From NCBI RefSeq assembly GCF_000204055.1, contig NW_006768829.1, forward strand, positions 306,517 through 370,516: a DNA stretch of 64,000 bases, given 5' to 3'. Source of the stretch: Melampsora larici-populina 98AG31. Lineage: Eukaryota > Basidiomycota > Pucciniomycetes > Pucciniales > Melampsoraceae. Within the stretch, counting starts at the first letter, position 1; each line of letters begins with the position of its first letter. A program made the translations under genes and the position numbers. Positions 11,947 to 23,783 of the stretch are shown here, piece by piece. The notes under the pieces were generated by a model, which was not told where the DNA came from, made no database searches, and worked only from the letters and a program-made list of their open reading frames with translations.

Positions 11947-12738
11947 TAAATGTCAGTCTTCTCTTGACTTCTTCTTTATTTGACTGGAGCTAACATTTTC
12001 CCCCTCCAGGTCGAAAAGACCTCTCTAAAATTGAATATGAGATCATGTAAAGTAAGATTTTCCTTCAATTTGCGGATTATATCTCGAAGCATGTCACATA
12101 CAATTATCTGACACTCTAACCTCAATCCATAAATTAAGGTATCCTCCGGTAGATTGATATGAATGGAGGGTTGCTTTATTGTTATACTCAATCCGCTTCA
12201 TGCCTTCTCTCACAAATTGTTTTCATCATTCAGGGTAGAACTAAGTGTGGAGATGGCAAAATCACGAAAGGGCTTATCAAATACAAGATCTCATTTCCAC
12301 TTCTATGCTGCCCCACCTCTGACTTTAAAAAGATGGGAAATAAATATTCTCTCCATACCAAATGCCTCATCATATGACATAGATCGGACTTTATCAAAGT
12401 CTGAAGTTCGATATGTTGCTACACTCAAAGGTGAGAAACGTGGGGATCAAGTATGATGTTTGGGTCCTTTCAAGAAGTTGTATGTGTTCAAGCAGAAGAT
12501 GTCAGAACAAGGGAAAATGAGAGTGACTCAGTAAAAGTTGCCTGCCCTCCACTTGACTTATTTCCTTTTACTCCGTTAATAAATATCCTATCCCTCACTT
12601 CACAGTAAGAACTTGTTTTACAAATATCCGTCTCTTACAAACTCTTCATTTCCGTTTCATTTCCATTAGCGCTTAAAACATCCAAATATATCATCATAAC
12701 GGGCTGATTTCAATTAATTTCCAATTAATATCTCCATC

Positions 12739-13548
12739 ATGTCGCTTGTCAAACATGTTGTGGGTGAATCTCCAGACCACTTGGATTTGATCTATCTACT
12801 GCATCCAAGTGACTTCCTCCCCGGTGATGATCGGATGCATCCCAGAGGAACATTGACCGTTGCCGAAGATCCAAAGGGTACACGGGCTCAAAATTTTCAA
12901 TCTTGTGTTGTGGCCTGTTTGGATCATGGTTTCTTTCAACGTGCATTGAGTGGAATAGTTAGTCATATTCAAGAATACAATGTCTTAAACACTAGCGAAC
13001 TTTACAAGCTCGAGCTCTACAAAGACGTCCTTGTCGCTGACGCGTTGCGAGCTGCCAAGCACATCGTGGAGGATCATTTTGCCACGGACTTCTTTACTTC
13101 AATTGGATCATGTTACGACATTGCCCCCATCAACGCGATGTTCTTCCCAAAACTTGCTGGGGAGGCAAAATTAACTCTTGCTCTGGACCAAGCCAACTTC
13201 AATACCGCCACCCAGAAAGCAGGCAGTCTAGCGGCAGTTATCAAGCAAGAAGCGTCAGAACTATTTTGCTTTGTGGTATTGTAACAAACATGGCTGCTGA
13301 TACAATGGATTTCCCTTTCCAGTGAAAGAGCATGTCATCACGAGGAATTCAAAGGAGAGATAACCATGGGGCCTTCATACATAGCCAGTAGTTTTGTTAC
13401 TCAATTTATGATCCGGGCTGGTGCTCTGCTTTGTCGACATCAAGACTCTTTCACTTTATCCGAAACTGGGCAGCTTATTTTGGATCCTAATCCTCCAAAT
13501 TACGAGTCAACTGTAAACAATGAGTACGTCAGATTTCTTAGACCTTGA
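12739..13548 (+). CDS. Unknown two-exon protein, 255 aa
   Basis: Exon 1 is 12739-13280 and exon 2 is 13323-13548, joined across a 42-bp intron (GTAACA...TTTCCAG). The join keeps frame and fuses ELFCFVV to FERACHHEEF, so the stop just after 13280 is intronic. The start ATG is in a good context (ATCATGTC). The protein is soluble and mostly helical by composition, with HLDLIYLLHPSDFLPGD near the N-terminus, SCVVACLDHGFFQ in the middle and FVTQFMIRAGALLCRH near the C-terminus. No signal peptide or known domain motif was recognised. It sits between the 11.6 kb small gene (same strand) and the dioxygenase gene (opposite strand, converging). Confidence 0.65.
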
Positions 13549-14167
13549 TTCTCAGTCAAAACTCCACACTCTGAACATATTTTTTCCATCTATCCGTTTT
13601 TATTCTGTGATTTCAAGAAACTGAAGCGCACAGGTCAGGTGTTACTATAAAAAGGTCATTTTCTGGAATTTGGATTGAACTCAGGCGGATTTTGAGATAC
13701 ATACTTTTGATAATCATTTCCCTTCTTTTTTTCTCTTTTAACATTCTCCCCATTCTTGTAAAGATTGGAATGGCTAAGTTCACAGACATCAACCAAACTC
13801 CTCAATCTCAGAGTTATTCTACCATGATTTTCTACCAGGAGCGTGCCACTTCCCCCATTTTAAAGAAAGCGCTTGTAACTTTCAGATTTGCAGTAAACTA
13901 CAAGGATCTGGTAATTGTACTGAAGGTTGTACAAACTCTCATAAGTTGCAATATGTAACGATTCTAAAATTGTAGAATTCCTGTATCTCATCACCAAGCT
14001 TACGATAGTCATTATGATAGTTGACAAAAAAATTAGGTCTTTGCATTTAAAACAAGATTCATGAGCTGTGTAAACAAATAAAGGAAATTTGTGATCGATA
14101 CAAGAACAAATCAGGTCTGTTTGTAGTTTCCTATTACAAATCACGATTTAAGGATTGAGATAAGAAT
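13549..14167. other. Intergenic spacer between convergent genes
   Basis: The 3' ends of the genes at 12739-13548 (+) and 14168-15644 (-) face each other across this 0.6 kb. An 88-codon plus-strand frame here begins with TTG rather than ATG and is not called. Confidence 0.4.
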
Positions 14168-15644
14168 TCAGAGACTCTTGCCTTTGTTTCCTGTGAAAGC
14201 CTTGCTCTTCTCATCACGGAGAGACTTCACTTTCCAATGGGTAGTAGGTTTTCCATCTGTTATCTTTTTCATCCTACCCGTGGTCTCCTGCTCATATGAC
14301 TTGACCTTATCGTTGACAAAATTCAACCATTCCTGAGGTTCCATTTTCTTCTTCTCTCGTTCCAACATCGCAATCCTTCCAACCACAGACTCAGAAATTT
14401 GGCAGGAAGAGCCAAATCGGGTAAGTTCCCCATCCACGTGTCTAATTTTCTCCCCTTCTGCATTGAATGCTGTTGAAGCTGTTGATTGATGTTTCACCTG
14501 AGTAATACATAACAAGATTATCAGCTGGGTGGATTCAGTCAAGTCATGAAAAACTTCCAACACTTACTCTAGTATCCCAGACCATCTCCACAACCCCATC
14601 ACATCCAGCAAAGTCTACCTCGATCCCAAACTCCTTCAAAACAAAGCAAGCCCCTAATACGTTTCCCCTTGGCTTTGATCCGGCAAGTTCGTAGGGCTCT
14701 CCCGTTTCCCGATCAATTAGCGAAAACATGCCATAAGAGTATCTGGTATGGTCGTAGTCATCCGTATGATCACAGTTCCTGAATCCGTCGCAGGTAACCA
14801 CAAGGTTCGAAGCAAGTACTTTGCCGTTTGGGGTTGTTTGCCACTGCTCTTCATGGAACCCAGGGATATTTGATTCCTTCGCTAGCTTGATGTTTGATTC
14901 GAAGACAGCAAAACATAATGTAGAAAACTTCTCTGCCCAAAAATCTCGAATCTTATGAAATCGAGTCATACGTTCAACATCTTCCTCAATCTTGTCACCA
15001 TCTTTTGCTGTAAAGTCGTTGAGAGAGTAAGTACCTTTTGAATTCAAGGAGCAGGTATGTTAGTAATTTGAAGCTTGTGAATGTTAGAAAGATTGGAAAT
15101 ACTTACCCACACTTTTTCCTGGATCAGATCCTCCTCTCCAACCACAACACCCCATCCAACCCCAGATGATACAGGCCAAAATGAATGTCTGGATCGAACT
15201 GTGAAGAAGACAGGTGTTTCTTGCTCGAGCGTGTAAATAAGGAGTAGATATAGAATTACAATAGCCTCCTTTTTCTTCTGCTGTCATCTTTTTGAACTCA
15301 TTACATCTAACCACTAGGACTAGTGAAGTGTCTTTCTTATTTACCACAACTGTAGTTCCAAAATTAATTTTTATGTACTCCTCAACTTTGTAAGCTCCAT
15401 CTTCCCGATCCTTTGAGCTATGTCGGAAGAGGAATTTACTATCTGGCGGAACTCCAAAGGCTGCTCCTAGAGAAGCTTTAAACTTTGTCCTTGCAGTATG
15501 ACGTCGTGGTAAGATTCGACCGATATCGTATTCTTCATCTCTTAGCTGACGAGCTTTGATGGTGGAGGGACAGGTCTTTGATTTGAAATTTGGGATAGGG
15601 ATCCCTTTTGCTTTTTTCCGGTTACGATCTTGAGAACGGGTCAT
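14168..15644 (-). CDS. TET/JBP-like 2-oxoglutarate/Fe(II) dioxygenase, 444 aa
   Basis: Three exons: 15644-15107, 15034-14568 and 14497-14168, with introns of 72 and 70 bp (GTAAGT donors, AAAG and CTCAG acceptors), totalling 445 codons with the stop. The second half matches the fungal Tet-like oxygenase fold. A GFRNCDHTDDYDH segment supplies the HxD iron ligands (about H269 and D271). A strand with YSYGMFSLIDRETGEPYEL follows, then GACFVLKEFGIEVDF and GVVEMVWDTR. Splicing places VKHQSTAS directly after this, giving the distal iron-binding histidine (about H338), and a TRFGSSCQIS segment holds a candidate 2-oxoglutarate-binding arginine. All ligands are present and the frame is intact, so activity is plausible. 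Family members oxidise methylated bases in DNA; the substrate here is not known. The N-terminal 60 residues are basic. It is on the same strand as KDZ copy 1, about 4.6 kb upstream of it. Confidence 0.75.
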
Positions 15645-16159
15645 CTCGAACAGAACAAGGGGTAAATACCGATTGAAGTAATTGAACTTGAAGATTTTAT
15701 TGATCGAGGTCCAGTAAGAGGTAAACAGGTAATTAAGTTGATTATAATTCCTTAGTTACTTTTGAGAAGAAGGCAGGAGATCGAAAAGGGAGTTGAATAA
15801 GCACTGAAAATTAGTATATAGAAGTCGGATAATATGGTGAGAATTGGAAAGGTGAGAATAGCTAATCTAGAGTCCAATTAATTGAATCTGGAAGTAGAGC
15901 TTGAAGTTACTAGGTTTTTGGTGAGAGTTGCAGTGTGACAAATGTGAATCAAAAAGAAAAACCAGAAGATATTTAAGGGGAAGAAGTCAGTTGTAAGGAT
16001 TCAAAGGTTTAGAAAAACCAAAGACGATGAAGCTGAGAGGGAATTCTCTGTGGTTTGCCAACAATCAAAATGGTCTGAATCCTTAAGATACGCATCAGGA
16101 GAGATCAAAATTGGGGGGAAGTTGGAAGTTAGTAAAGCAGATACAGAAAAAGAATACGA

Positions 16160-18100
16160 GTACTAACATACCTGTAAAATTTGGATTTCTAAAAGTCAAA
16201 CTAGGATGAGCGTACTTTGATTGAAGAATGTAGCTTAGGAGCCTGAATTGTTTATATAAGCCAAGCTATTTGTAAAGCCAAGATAACATGTTAGTTAACT
16301 CAAATAAAGTAGGAAGAGGCAAGACTAACTTTTCTAGTAGAACCTGTGTTCGGAAAAGGAATCAAACTCCTACAATCCACGAAGAAAATGACCTCTAAGC
16401 CATTAGGATATAGATAACAAGACAGGCAAAGTGGATTCAACAAGAAATCAGTAAGATAACTACAGAGAAAAAACCAGTACTTATGGATTAGGCTTACAAT
16501 TCAGGAAAATGAAGATCAAGAGTTATTAAACTGAGAAGAATGTGCGTTGATTCAAGGATGTAGCTTAGCAACTTGGATCTTGTATACAAGTCAAACTGCC
16601 ATCGAAACCAAGATGGCATGTTAGTGAACTAATATTTGACTAAGACGCCTTTGGAAGATGTAAAACTCACCTTAGTAGATTAGCCCGATTCGAGATAATC
16701 AAACTCGATTAATTACAATTCGAGGTCTTTTGTAGCTGGGGGCTACAAAGCTGAGTATGTTGTTAAGGCAAATAGAGAGATAGTTTAGAATCCAGGGAAG
16801 TTTCGATTTGATTTCTAGAGGATGAGAGAAATGGCTTGCTGACCAATGGGATTTCTGACTCGATATGTGTCTACTAGGCAAAGATTGAATCAATGTTTGA
16901 GCCTATAGGATAAAGAAGCCTATAGAAAGCAGGAACCATATCAATACCAGATGGAAATGTGTTTAGAAGTCTGAAGAAAGGGAATACGTAGAAACATACC
17001 TTGTGGTGAGCACTAAGATTAAAGAATCTCAAAATTATTTAGTCGATTCACCAATTATGGCTTGGGAGGTTGATTTTCAAGGATCAGAGTCGGGGTTTTC
17101 TTCTGCTGAAAAGATATGAAAAGTAATTGAGGAAGAGCCTATTGGGGTAGAAATAGGAGATTAGATCGATTGGTGATTGTAAAGCGCTCAAAAGAGTAAG
17201 GCTCTTGAAAACATACCTTGAAGTTTGATGTAATTCGATTATCTTGATTCACAAATGGGGGATTGATGGTTCGTTAAAGATTGAAGATTGTCCCGATGGT
17301 TATCTTCCACTATAAAGATCTTGTACGTAGAAGACCCTATTGAAAGTAGGAAAGATAGATTGTATCGATTGGCAAATTTAGAAGACTGAAAAGGGTGAGG
17401 CTCTCTAAACACATACGTTGAAGTTCGATGTAGTTCGATTGGGTTGATTAAAAAATGACGGATTGGGTTTTTCAAAGATGAGTGATCGATTCCTTTTACT
17501 GCAAAGATATTGAGAGTAGTTGAAGATGGCCCTGCTCAAAGTAGAAAGGGTGGTTAGATTGATTGATGATTTCAAAAGGGTGAAAAGAGCGAGAATGTTT
17601 AAAAACGTACCTTGGAGTTCGATGTGGTTGGATTGGAAGGCTGTGGCTTAGATGTGGGGTGTCCTGCCCAAACAAAGAACCTTTTCCAAAAAGCCCCGTA
17701 TTCCCCCAGGATCGTAGCGCAGAGGCCCACGTCACTGAAGGAAAGCAGGTGCTAAGAGGATGAGATATCGAAGTTAGGTGGGGGTAGCTTGGAGTGATGG
17801 TGTTTGAACGCCGGGAAAGTATTAAAAAACGAAGAGCCTATTGTATTCAGTAGAAAGTAGAAAGTAGGAAAATAGATTAGGTCGATTGATTATTATAAGA
17901 CATGGAAGAGTGTAACGATATTTCAAAACATACGTGTGGGGAAGGTTAATGTAGTTTGTTTGGAGAGTGTTTTCCCCAGTCTTAGATGTGGGCTATACTA
18001 CCCAAACAAAGATCTATCTAAAAAGCCCCGTATTCCCCCTGGATCGTAGCGCAGAGGCCCACGTCACTCAAGGAAAGCAGGTGCTAAGAGGATGAGGTCT
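16160..18100 (-). repeat. Degenerate tandem array with repeated 5' splice-site-like motifs
   Basis: On the minus strand a GTATGT/GTACGT-type motif recurs at plus positions about 16166, 16992, 17208, 17407, 17606 and 17925; three successive intervals are close to 195-199 bp. Around it recur TTGAAGTTCGATGTAGTTCG-like and GAAAGTAGGAAAGATAGAT-like segments (plus strand). A second, longer-period duplication links 16196-16345 with 16530-16680 (shared ATGTAGCTTAG, CATGTTAGT). The array lies upstream of, and on the same strand as, the dioxygenase gene. It could be an expanded 5' leader with iterated exon-like units, or simply an unrelated satellite. Confidence 0.5.
17648..18098. repeat. Duplicated ~115-bp conserved block
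   Basis: Blocks at 17648-17766 and 17981-18098 share CCCAAACAAAGA, AAAAAGCCCCGTATTCCCC, GATCGTAGCGCAGAGGCCCA and GTGCTAAGAGGATGAG, with few mismatches. They are much better conserved than the surrounding array. No RNA family was recognised. Confidence 0.75.
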
Positions 18101-19514
18101 TGAATGGAATAGCTTATAATCTATGATATCGTTGAGAGTGAAATTGAGATCGATGAAAGGTTTGAGAGCAAAAATTTGGAAAATGAAGGGGGAGTAGATA
18201 TTTTTCAGTGGATAGAGGAAAAGAGGGAGATTGAAGGTGAAGAGAATGATAAACTGAAAATGAGAGGAAGTCGAAAAAAGTCTTTCGCTCTGAGAAAATA
18301 GAAGTAAATTAAACCCTAACCTTCAATCCTACCTCAGGTATGTAATAGGGGGAAGGGAGACTTAAGGATCTAACTAGAACAAAAACTCTGTATTTAATTG
18401 GGAATCAGTTCATGTTCATGAACTGGCAAACCTAGAGTAGACCTATCGAATTCGATTTGAATATTCACCTCTGATTTTGGCTGATCAACCAATATCGTGG
18501 GGAACTAACAGGTTATTTCATCTTGCTTTATGATTCTGATTTTTTTTTTAATTTCCTATATTAAAGAAATTTCTGTTATCACTAAGAATCTCACAGTAGA
18601 GATTTAGAGATTGGATCGAAGCGATTGAAATTTGATTCCCCTTAACAGGAAAGATTCTTTCAAATCCAATTCAATTTATAAACTAGGATTAATAAATCAA
18701 ATAATCAAATAATAGATGAAATAGAAGAATCGAAGTCAGCGTTATGTAAATGGAAAAAGAAATGAGAAAAAGAAAAGAAAACCTACAATGTGAGATTTGA
18801 ACTCAAATCAGAATCGATCATTTTAAAACGGGATGAAAAGGATTGAAATCAAATAAGGGTACAATGATCGAATCAAATAGATCAATTAAATGATTCAAAA
18901 GAGACAGAGAAAAGAGAGAAAACTTATACATTTAAAAAATTGAATTGGAATTGATAGATCGAGCCGAGCGATTTAGATCCAAGGAATGACAATGTTAAAG
19001 TAAATCAAATCGATTTAATAGTCAAAGACTGGTAAACGGTTTATCTTAGGTTATAATGTCTATTCATGTCTTTGTTTACACATGTACCCTTATCAGTCGC
19101 TTTGTCTTTCAAACTTATCATCATCAAATGTCTTGGTTATTCAAAACATTCACATGATTCCTCCTGTGATTGTTTTCTGTTGTAAGAGTTGAAGAAGAAA
19201 ATTTTCAACTGAATAACACAGGTTTTGCATTGCTTCATCCAAGTGATTTCTAAACAAGTTTTTAGTACTAAATCGCCCCAATGATCCACATCTTTACTTT
19301 CTTATAGAGTAAAGAAAAAAACAAAAATGAGATAATCACCATCCAAAATAGAACCAAATCACTAACAATCATTGGGCTTGGTTGGAGAAAAGATACCAAA
19401 CAATGTATGAAGAAAAATCTTTGTATATTAGAGCTGGTTGTTGAGTTCAAAAGTGAGTTACTCATTTTGACTGAGTAATCAATTGTACAGAGATCTTTTC
19501 TGGTGAACTCCACA

Positions 19515-20330
19515 CACTACACAAAATGTAATCTTTACCTGGCGGTAAAGAAAACTACTGACATAGAAAAGTCCTGAGGCAACAGGAAGAGAGCTAAAAA
19601 TCTGAAAAAATATGCACCTTGTTCCTAGATGTTGGAGCGTCATGATGAGTATTTTTTTGTATTTTACACACGGACATTGGTTAATGTACTAACAATAAAG
19701 GCTGAGAATCATCAAAAACCCACCTGTAACAATACCTGAAATTTGGCCCTTGATTTTGAAGACAGGATTTTGAAATCTTCAAACATCAATAACTTTTGCA
19801 GTTCTGAATCAAATCACTCGATTTGAAGTGCATTAAAAAGGTGAGCCTTTCCTCTACATTTTTCATTCAGACATCACATCTGTAGCTGGTCTCAAAAAGA
19901 TCCTACAGAGATATTCATGCAGAACTGTTTGAACATATGTAGAGTGTTTAAATGACTAGATAGCACCTTACTAACATTATGAAGTGTGAAGGAGAATAGT
20001 TCAGCTTTTGAATGAACCAAAAATCGAGTTACTTGGAGCAGAATTGCAAAAGTTATTGAAGTTTTCAGACCACAAAATATTGTCTTCATACTCATGACCC
20101 AAATTTCAGGTATTGTTACATGTGAGTTTTTGATGATTTTCAGCGTTTATTGTTAGTACATAAACCAATATCTGTGTGTAAAATACAAAAAAATACTCAT
20201 CATGACGCCCCAACATCTAGGAACAAGGTGCATATTTTTTCAGATTTTTAGCTCTCTTCCTGTTGCCTCAGGACTTTTCTATGTCAGTAGTTTTCTTTAC
20301 CGCCCGGTAAAGATTACATTTGGTGTAGTG
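19515..20330. mobile_element. Palindromic MITE with CACTA ends, 3-bp target duplication
   Basis: An 816-bp element flanked by ACA (19512-19514 and 20331-20333). The left end reads CACTACACAAAATG and the right end is its inverse, ...GGTGTAGTG. Terminal inverted repeats extend at least 210 bp and share the TAATCTTTACC/GGTAAAG hairpin, CTACTGACATAG and ATATGCACCTTGTTCCTAG. Partial complementarity continues inward, so the whole element is close to one large palindrome. It has no coding sequence. CACTA termini and a 3-bp duplication point to mobilisation by a CACTA (CMC/EnSpm-type) transposase elsewhere. It is related to the element at 28479-33980. Confidence 0.85.
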
Positions 20331-20333
20331 ACA

Positions 20334-21786
20334 AGTGACAAGCAATGATAATCCAAGTTGTTTCCTGAGTTCTGGTGAAATAGTGGATCTTGAGATATCA
20401 AGTCCAGTAACTTAGTTGAGCCTGTTTTAGATCTCATCAAAGTATAAAGGAGGATATCTTTTAAGACCATAATCAAGCGTGAACCCATGTAAGATAGTGT
20501 TGAGACTTTCTTGCCACAATAGAAATAATACCTACATGGATTCATCTGAATCTTGATCATCCACTTCAAATTATTGAAGCAGTTTTGGTTGATGAAGTTC
20601 CCCTGAAGGGTTCAATTGGATTGTAGTTTTTAATAATGTGAGGCTGGGATCATCTAGGATCAGTTCATGTTCATGAACTGGCTACTAGATCAGATAACTC
20701 AATCAACCACTTCAAACCACATGATATCATCAAATATGCAAGCCTTTCTTTTGGATCTTATGCCCAACATGATACTGGTTTCAAACAGTGTATGTGAACT
20801 TTCAACCAGGATTTATGAAATATGAACTACATCATGATGAGTTTGACAGTGGAGGCATAGATGGAATGACCAATTTACCATTCTGATAGCAAAGTGGTCA
20901 TATTATATTTCATTATTCTTGGTTCTATGTCTTGTAGGATGTACATTTGGATTCTCACTATTGCATACGTGAGAGGAAGATGATAGATTGTATTGTATAT
21001 CCTTGATTTACAGGCTGTATTTTGTGGAAGGGAAAATACACCCTACATACAAGGCCTTGGGGCATTACGTGAAGAAATTGAGAGGTACAGAGAGGCAGAT
21101 GCTTGGAGGTGAGAAGAAAAATAACTAGGACATTTGGCCAAACCGGGGATCTGATTCAAACTGAAGATCTTCACCTCTGGTTCTCGCCTTGTTGTGAAAT
21201 GATGTGTCCGAAAATTACCTTTGTTCTGTTAGGCAATTGGGTAATTTGTGACGATAGTTTGGGGGAGGTACATACCTTTCCCCAAACTCACGGGGAGAGT
21301 GTCCCCTAACTTTTTGGCCCTTCATAAACTAGAGCATTTAATTGACAACTGGGATCTTCTGTTATTCCACAAGGTTGAACCCCAGCTTTGTCAGTTATCA
21401 GGCCGCGGGCCGCGGGCCGCGGCCACTTTCACTGGAAGACTTTGGATTTTACGTTCCAAGTTAGGAACATATGAGAGAGTTACTTGAAGACAATATCCGA
21501 GCCGGTATCCTCCCCCCCTTCAAGATTTCCCAAAGCTTCCCATTCCCCCTGTGGGAACTTTTCCAAATGATGAGATAGCCTTTGTTACCACAAGACAACT
21601 ACTCGAGTTAATCACAAGGGGAAAAGGAAGCACCCTAAACTGGCTCCCACCAATTGGCATGAATAAGTTGAGAGAAGGAACACGGAGATCATAGATGTGA
21701 CCCACACTTAAACCAAATTTTTGAGGAAGTAATTTCCCCCTTCCATCTCCAGTACATAGACGTGGTGAAGTGGTTGTATCTTTCAG
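20334..21786. other. Intergenic stretch, no gene supported
   Basis: About 1.45 kb upstream of the 21.9 kb gene. The only marked feature is a GC-only tandem block at 21401-21424 (three CCGCGGG units), which stands out in AT-rich surroundings. Confidence 0.4.
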
Positions 21787-21794
21787 TATAAAAG
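21787..21794 (+). promoter_or_regulatory. TATA box (TATAAAAG)
   Basis: An exact match to the octamer upstream of the paralogous gene at 11632; here it is about 130 bp upstream of the ATG at 21918. Confidence 0.55.
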
Positions 21795-21917
21795 TCCTTG
21801 CTTCTTTTGAGAGACTATCTGCTTTCAATCAGTCACTCTCAACACTTCATTTACTTCTAAGACTAGTGTCCTCAACATAGTAGATAAATTTCCATACAAT
21901 AGTACTATCCAACTATA

Positions 21918-22352
21918 ATGTCTGGAACTTCACAACCATTCTATGGCCTTACAGATGCCTTCCGATTCACCATCCCACCGCACCTTCATAAGTTCATTAG
22001 CCCCCGCGGGTACAATTATCATCTTGCTTCAGACAAAGAGTTGGAAGAAATATATAAGATATTCTTCCCCAGAACAGTCATCAAGAACCCCAATATACAC
22101 CTGCCCAGAGAAGCTTCCATCAGACGTTTCAAGGACTTTGTCCTCCCATGCATCCTTGCCTGTTCAATCTGGGTTCCTCAAAAAGATCTTCTTATGTATT
22201 TCAAGGACATAGAATTCTCGTCTACCAGTAAGTTTCCCTCATACCTTCTCATCCTCTCATATTCTACTTTTCCTAATAGAATAATCTCCACCAATGATTT
22301 CTCAGATCCCCCGTTTTTGGCCGATGCAGCTTTGAAACCGCGGCAACAATGA
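21918..22352 (+). CDS. Small unknown protein, LHKF family member 2
   Basis: Starts at ATG 21918 (context ATAATGTCTGG). The first 104 residues are the paralogous part: IPPHLHKF near residue 19-26, a charged middle, then FVLPCILACSIW and MYFKDIEFSST. A donor-like CCA|GTAAGT occurs at about 22228. The open frame can continue to TGA 22352, or an intron to the CTCAG near 22306 would keep the same frame; a second donor-like CCAGTAAGT occurs near 22394 with an acceptor near 22449. The exact 3' end is therefore uncertain. Function unknown. It shares promoter style and protein layout with the gene at 11632. Confidence 0.5.
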   Translation: MSGTSQPFYGLTDAFRFTIPPHLHKFISPRGYNYHLASDKELEEIYKIFFPRTVIKNPNIHLPREASIRRFKDFVLPCILACSIWVPQKDLLMYFKDIEFSSTSKFPSYLLILSYSTFPNRIISTNDFSDPPFLADAALKPRQQ

Positions 22353-23077
22353 AAGACCAGTGTATGTGGAAGGCATGATTCCCAGGTCTTCCAGTAAGTA
22401 TTCAATAAACTTTATTTATCATCTCATATCACCCTTTTACTAACAGACGTACCACAGGCGATGAACCCTCAGATGGACTTCTCCATTTTGACAAAGACTC
22501 AAGACCCCACGGCATCAAATACACAGATGATTTCCTTCTCCTTCTAATGTTATAATCATGGTAATCTTCAAATACGTGTTCAAATGATATCCGATCCAAA
22601 TCAGCTTGTAGATGTTTTTACCCTTTGATTGTAGTGGAGTAAATTATGATTCGACAAGCTAATGATCAGTCAATGTTGAATTAATTAGCTTACGTATTCA
22701 AATCTGTCCCATGAGTGTTTATATCCTGAGAGAGGGGCAATCCTTTGAGCTTGACCTGATGATCACATGTTTCATCTGCCATGATTTTTGACTAACTGAG
22801 ATCCTTGTAACGGTATCATCAGGAAACTTCCATAAAGGGCTTTTCATTTGTGAATTTTGGCCCACACCGCTCGGCCATTCAATCTTCAGTCTTCGAAATA
22901 TTGAAAATCTTCTATAAACAACTCAATCCTGCTCCAGATAGAGCTCCCATAGAATCATCTCATCACACTTTTTCCACCAATCTCACCAATCTTTTGAATA
23001 ATCTTTTCAGAATATTCCCATTTTTAATCCCCTGTTAGCTTCTACTCCCTCAAATTTCAGAGCAGTGTTTCGCAAAG
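22353..23077. other. Intergenic, possible distal exon
   Basis: A donor/acceptor pair around 22394 and 22449 could add a short 3' exon to the 21.9 kb gene (22450-22550). Otherwise nothing is supported. Confidence 0.3.
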
Positions 23078-23783
23078 ATGAAAAGACCCGCATCTCCTTT
23101 GGAAAAAACAGGTCAGTTCTGCTGTGCTCCAAGTCTGTCAATCACTTCTGATACTTTGATTGAATTGACCAATTTAGTTGAGGCTTTGAGAGAGAAACTT
23201 GCCAATGCTGGTCTCAACTCTGTATCGCAAGAAAGTAAGTTGAGCTGTGAAATTTCTCCTTCCATTTCACAACTAACCTTGCGATGAAATCCCTCATACA
23301 GTTGAAATGTTGAAAGACAAAGTTGCTGGTATAAAAACTACGCTACGGGCTTTGGAGGACACAATTCAACGAGGTGTGGAGGAGATGGATAGTAAAGCTG
23401 GTGAGTCTTGGGTCATGTTTTACCTTTTCAGAATTGACTCTTTTCAGACTGCTTACGTTTGAATTTCAGCCCAGGATGTTAAGCTCCTGTACCCCGTTAT
23501 GGTAGATCATACAAAAGAAATTACTTTAGTCAAGCTCAAGCTCGACAGTCTACAAGCTCAAGTTGAAGATATACAAGATGAGGCCACCCGTGAATACCAA
23601 CATACCCGAGCACTTGAGATTGTTGTCCAGAAGCTCATAGATGCCTCTCCAGCTCACAGCCATATTGATGTCAGATTTGAGATAGAAAATTTCAGCGATG
23701 AGCGTTATCATTATCATCAAGTACATCTCCAAGACCCTATAAGTGTAGAGGCTCCTGTATCAGATCCCACCCTTGGATCCTAA
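23078..23783 (+). CDS. Unknown coiled-coil protein, 189 aa
   Basis: Three exons: 23078-23234, 23302-23400 and 23470-23783, with introns of 67 and 69 bp (GTAAGT...ACAG; GTGAGT...TTTCAG). Total 190 codons with the stop TAA. Residues 20-150 are rich in leucine heptads and charged residues (IELTNLVEALREKLA, EMLKDKVAGIKTTLRALED, LVKLKLDSLQAQVEDIQDEA), consistent with a long coiled coil. The tail is acidic and proline-containing. No enzyme motif or signal peptide is visible. The clean exon structure argues for a functional gene. It lies on the same strand as the 21.9 kb gene and converges on the 1120-aa gene. Confidence 0.65.

Larger units (their letters stand above)
15645..19514. other. Gene-free region upstream of the dioxygenase gene
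   Basis: About 3.9 kb without a supported gene, strongly A+G-rich on the plus strand. It holds the degenerate tandem array at 16160-18100. The remainder (18100-19514) is simple AT-rich sequence with a T-run near 18540. Confidence 0.5.

Noticed and set aside
13692..13958. 88-codon plus-strand frame with a signal-peptide-like N-terminus, a candidate secreted effector
   Set aside because: The frame opens with TTG. The first ATG lies after the hydrophobic stretch, so no secretion signal would be translated.
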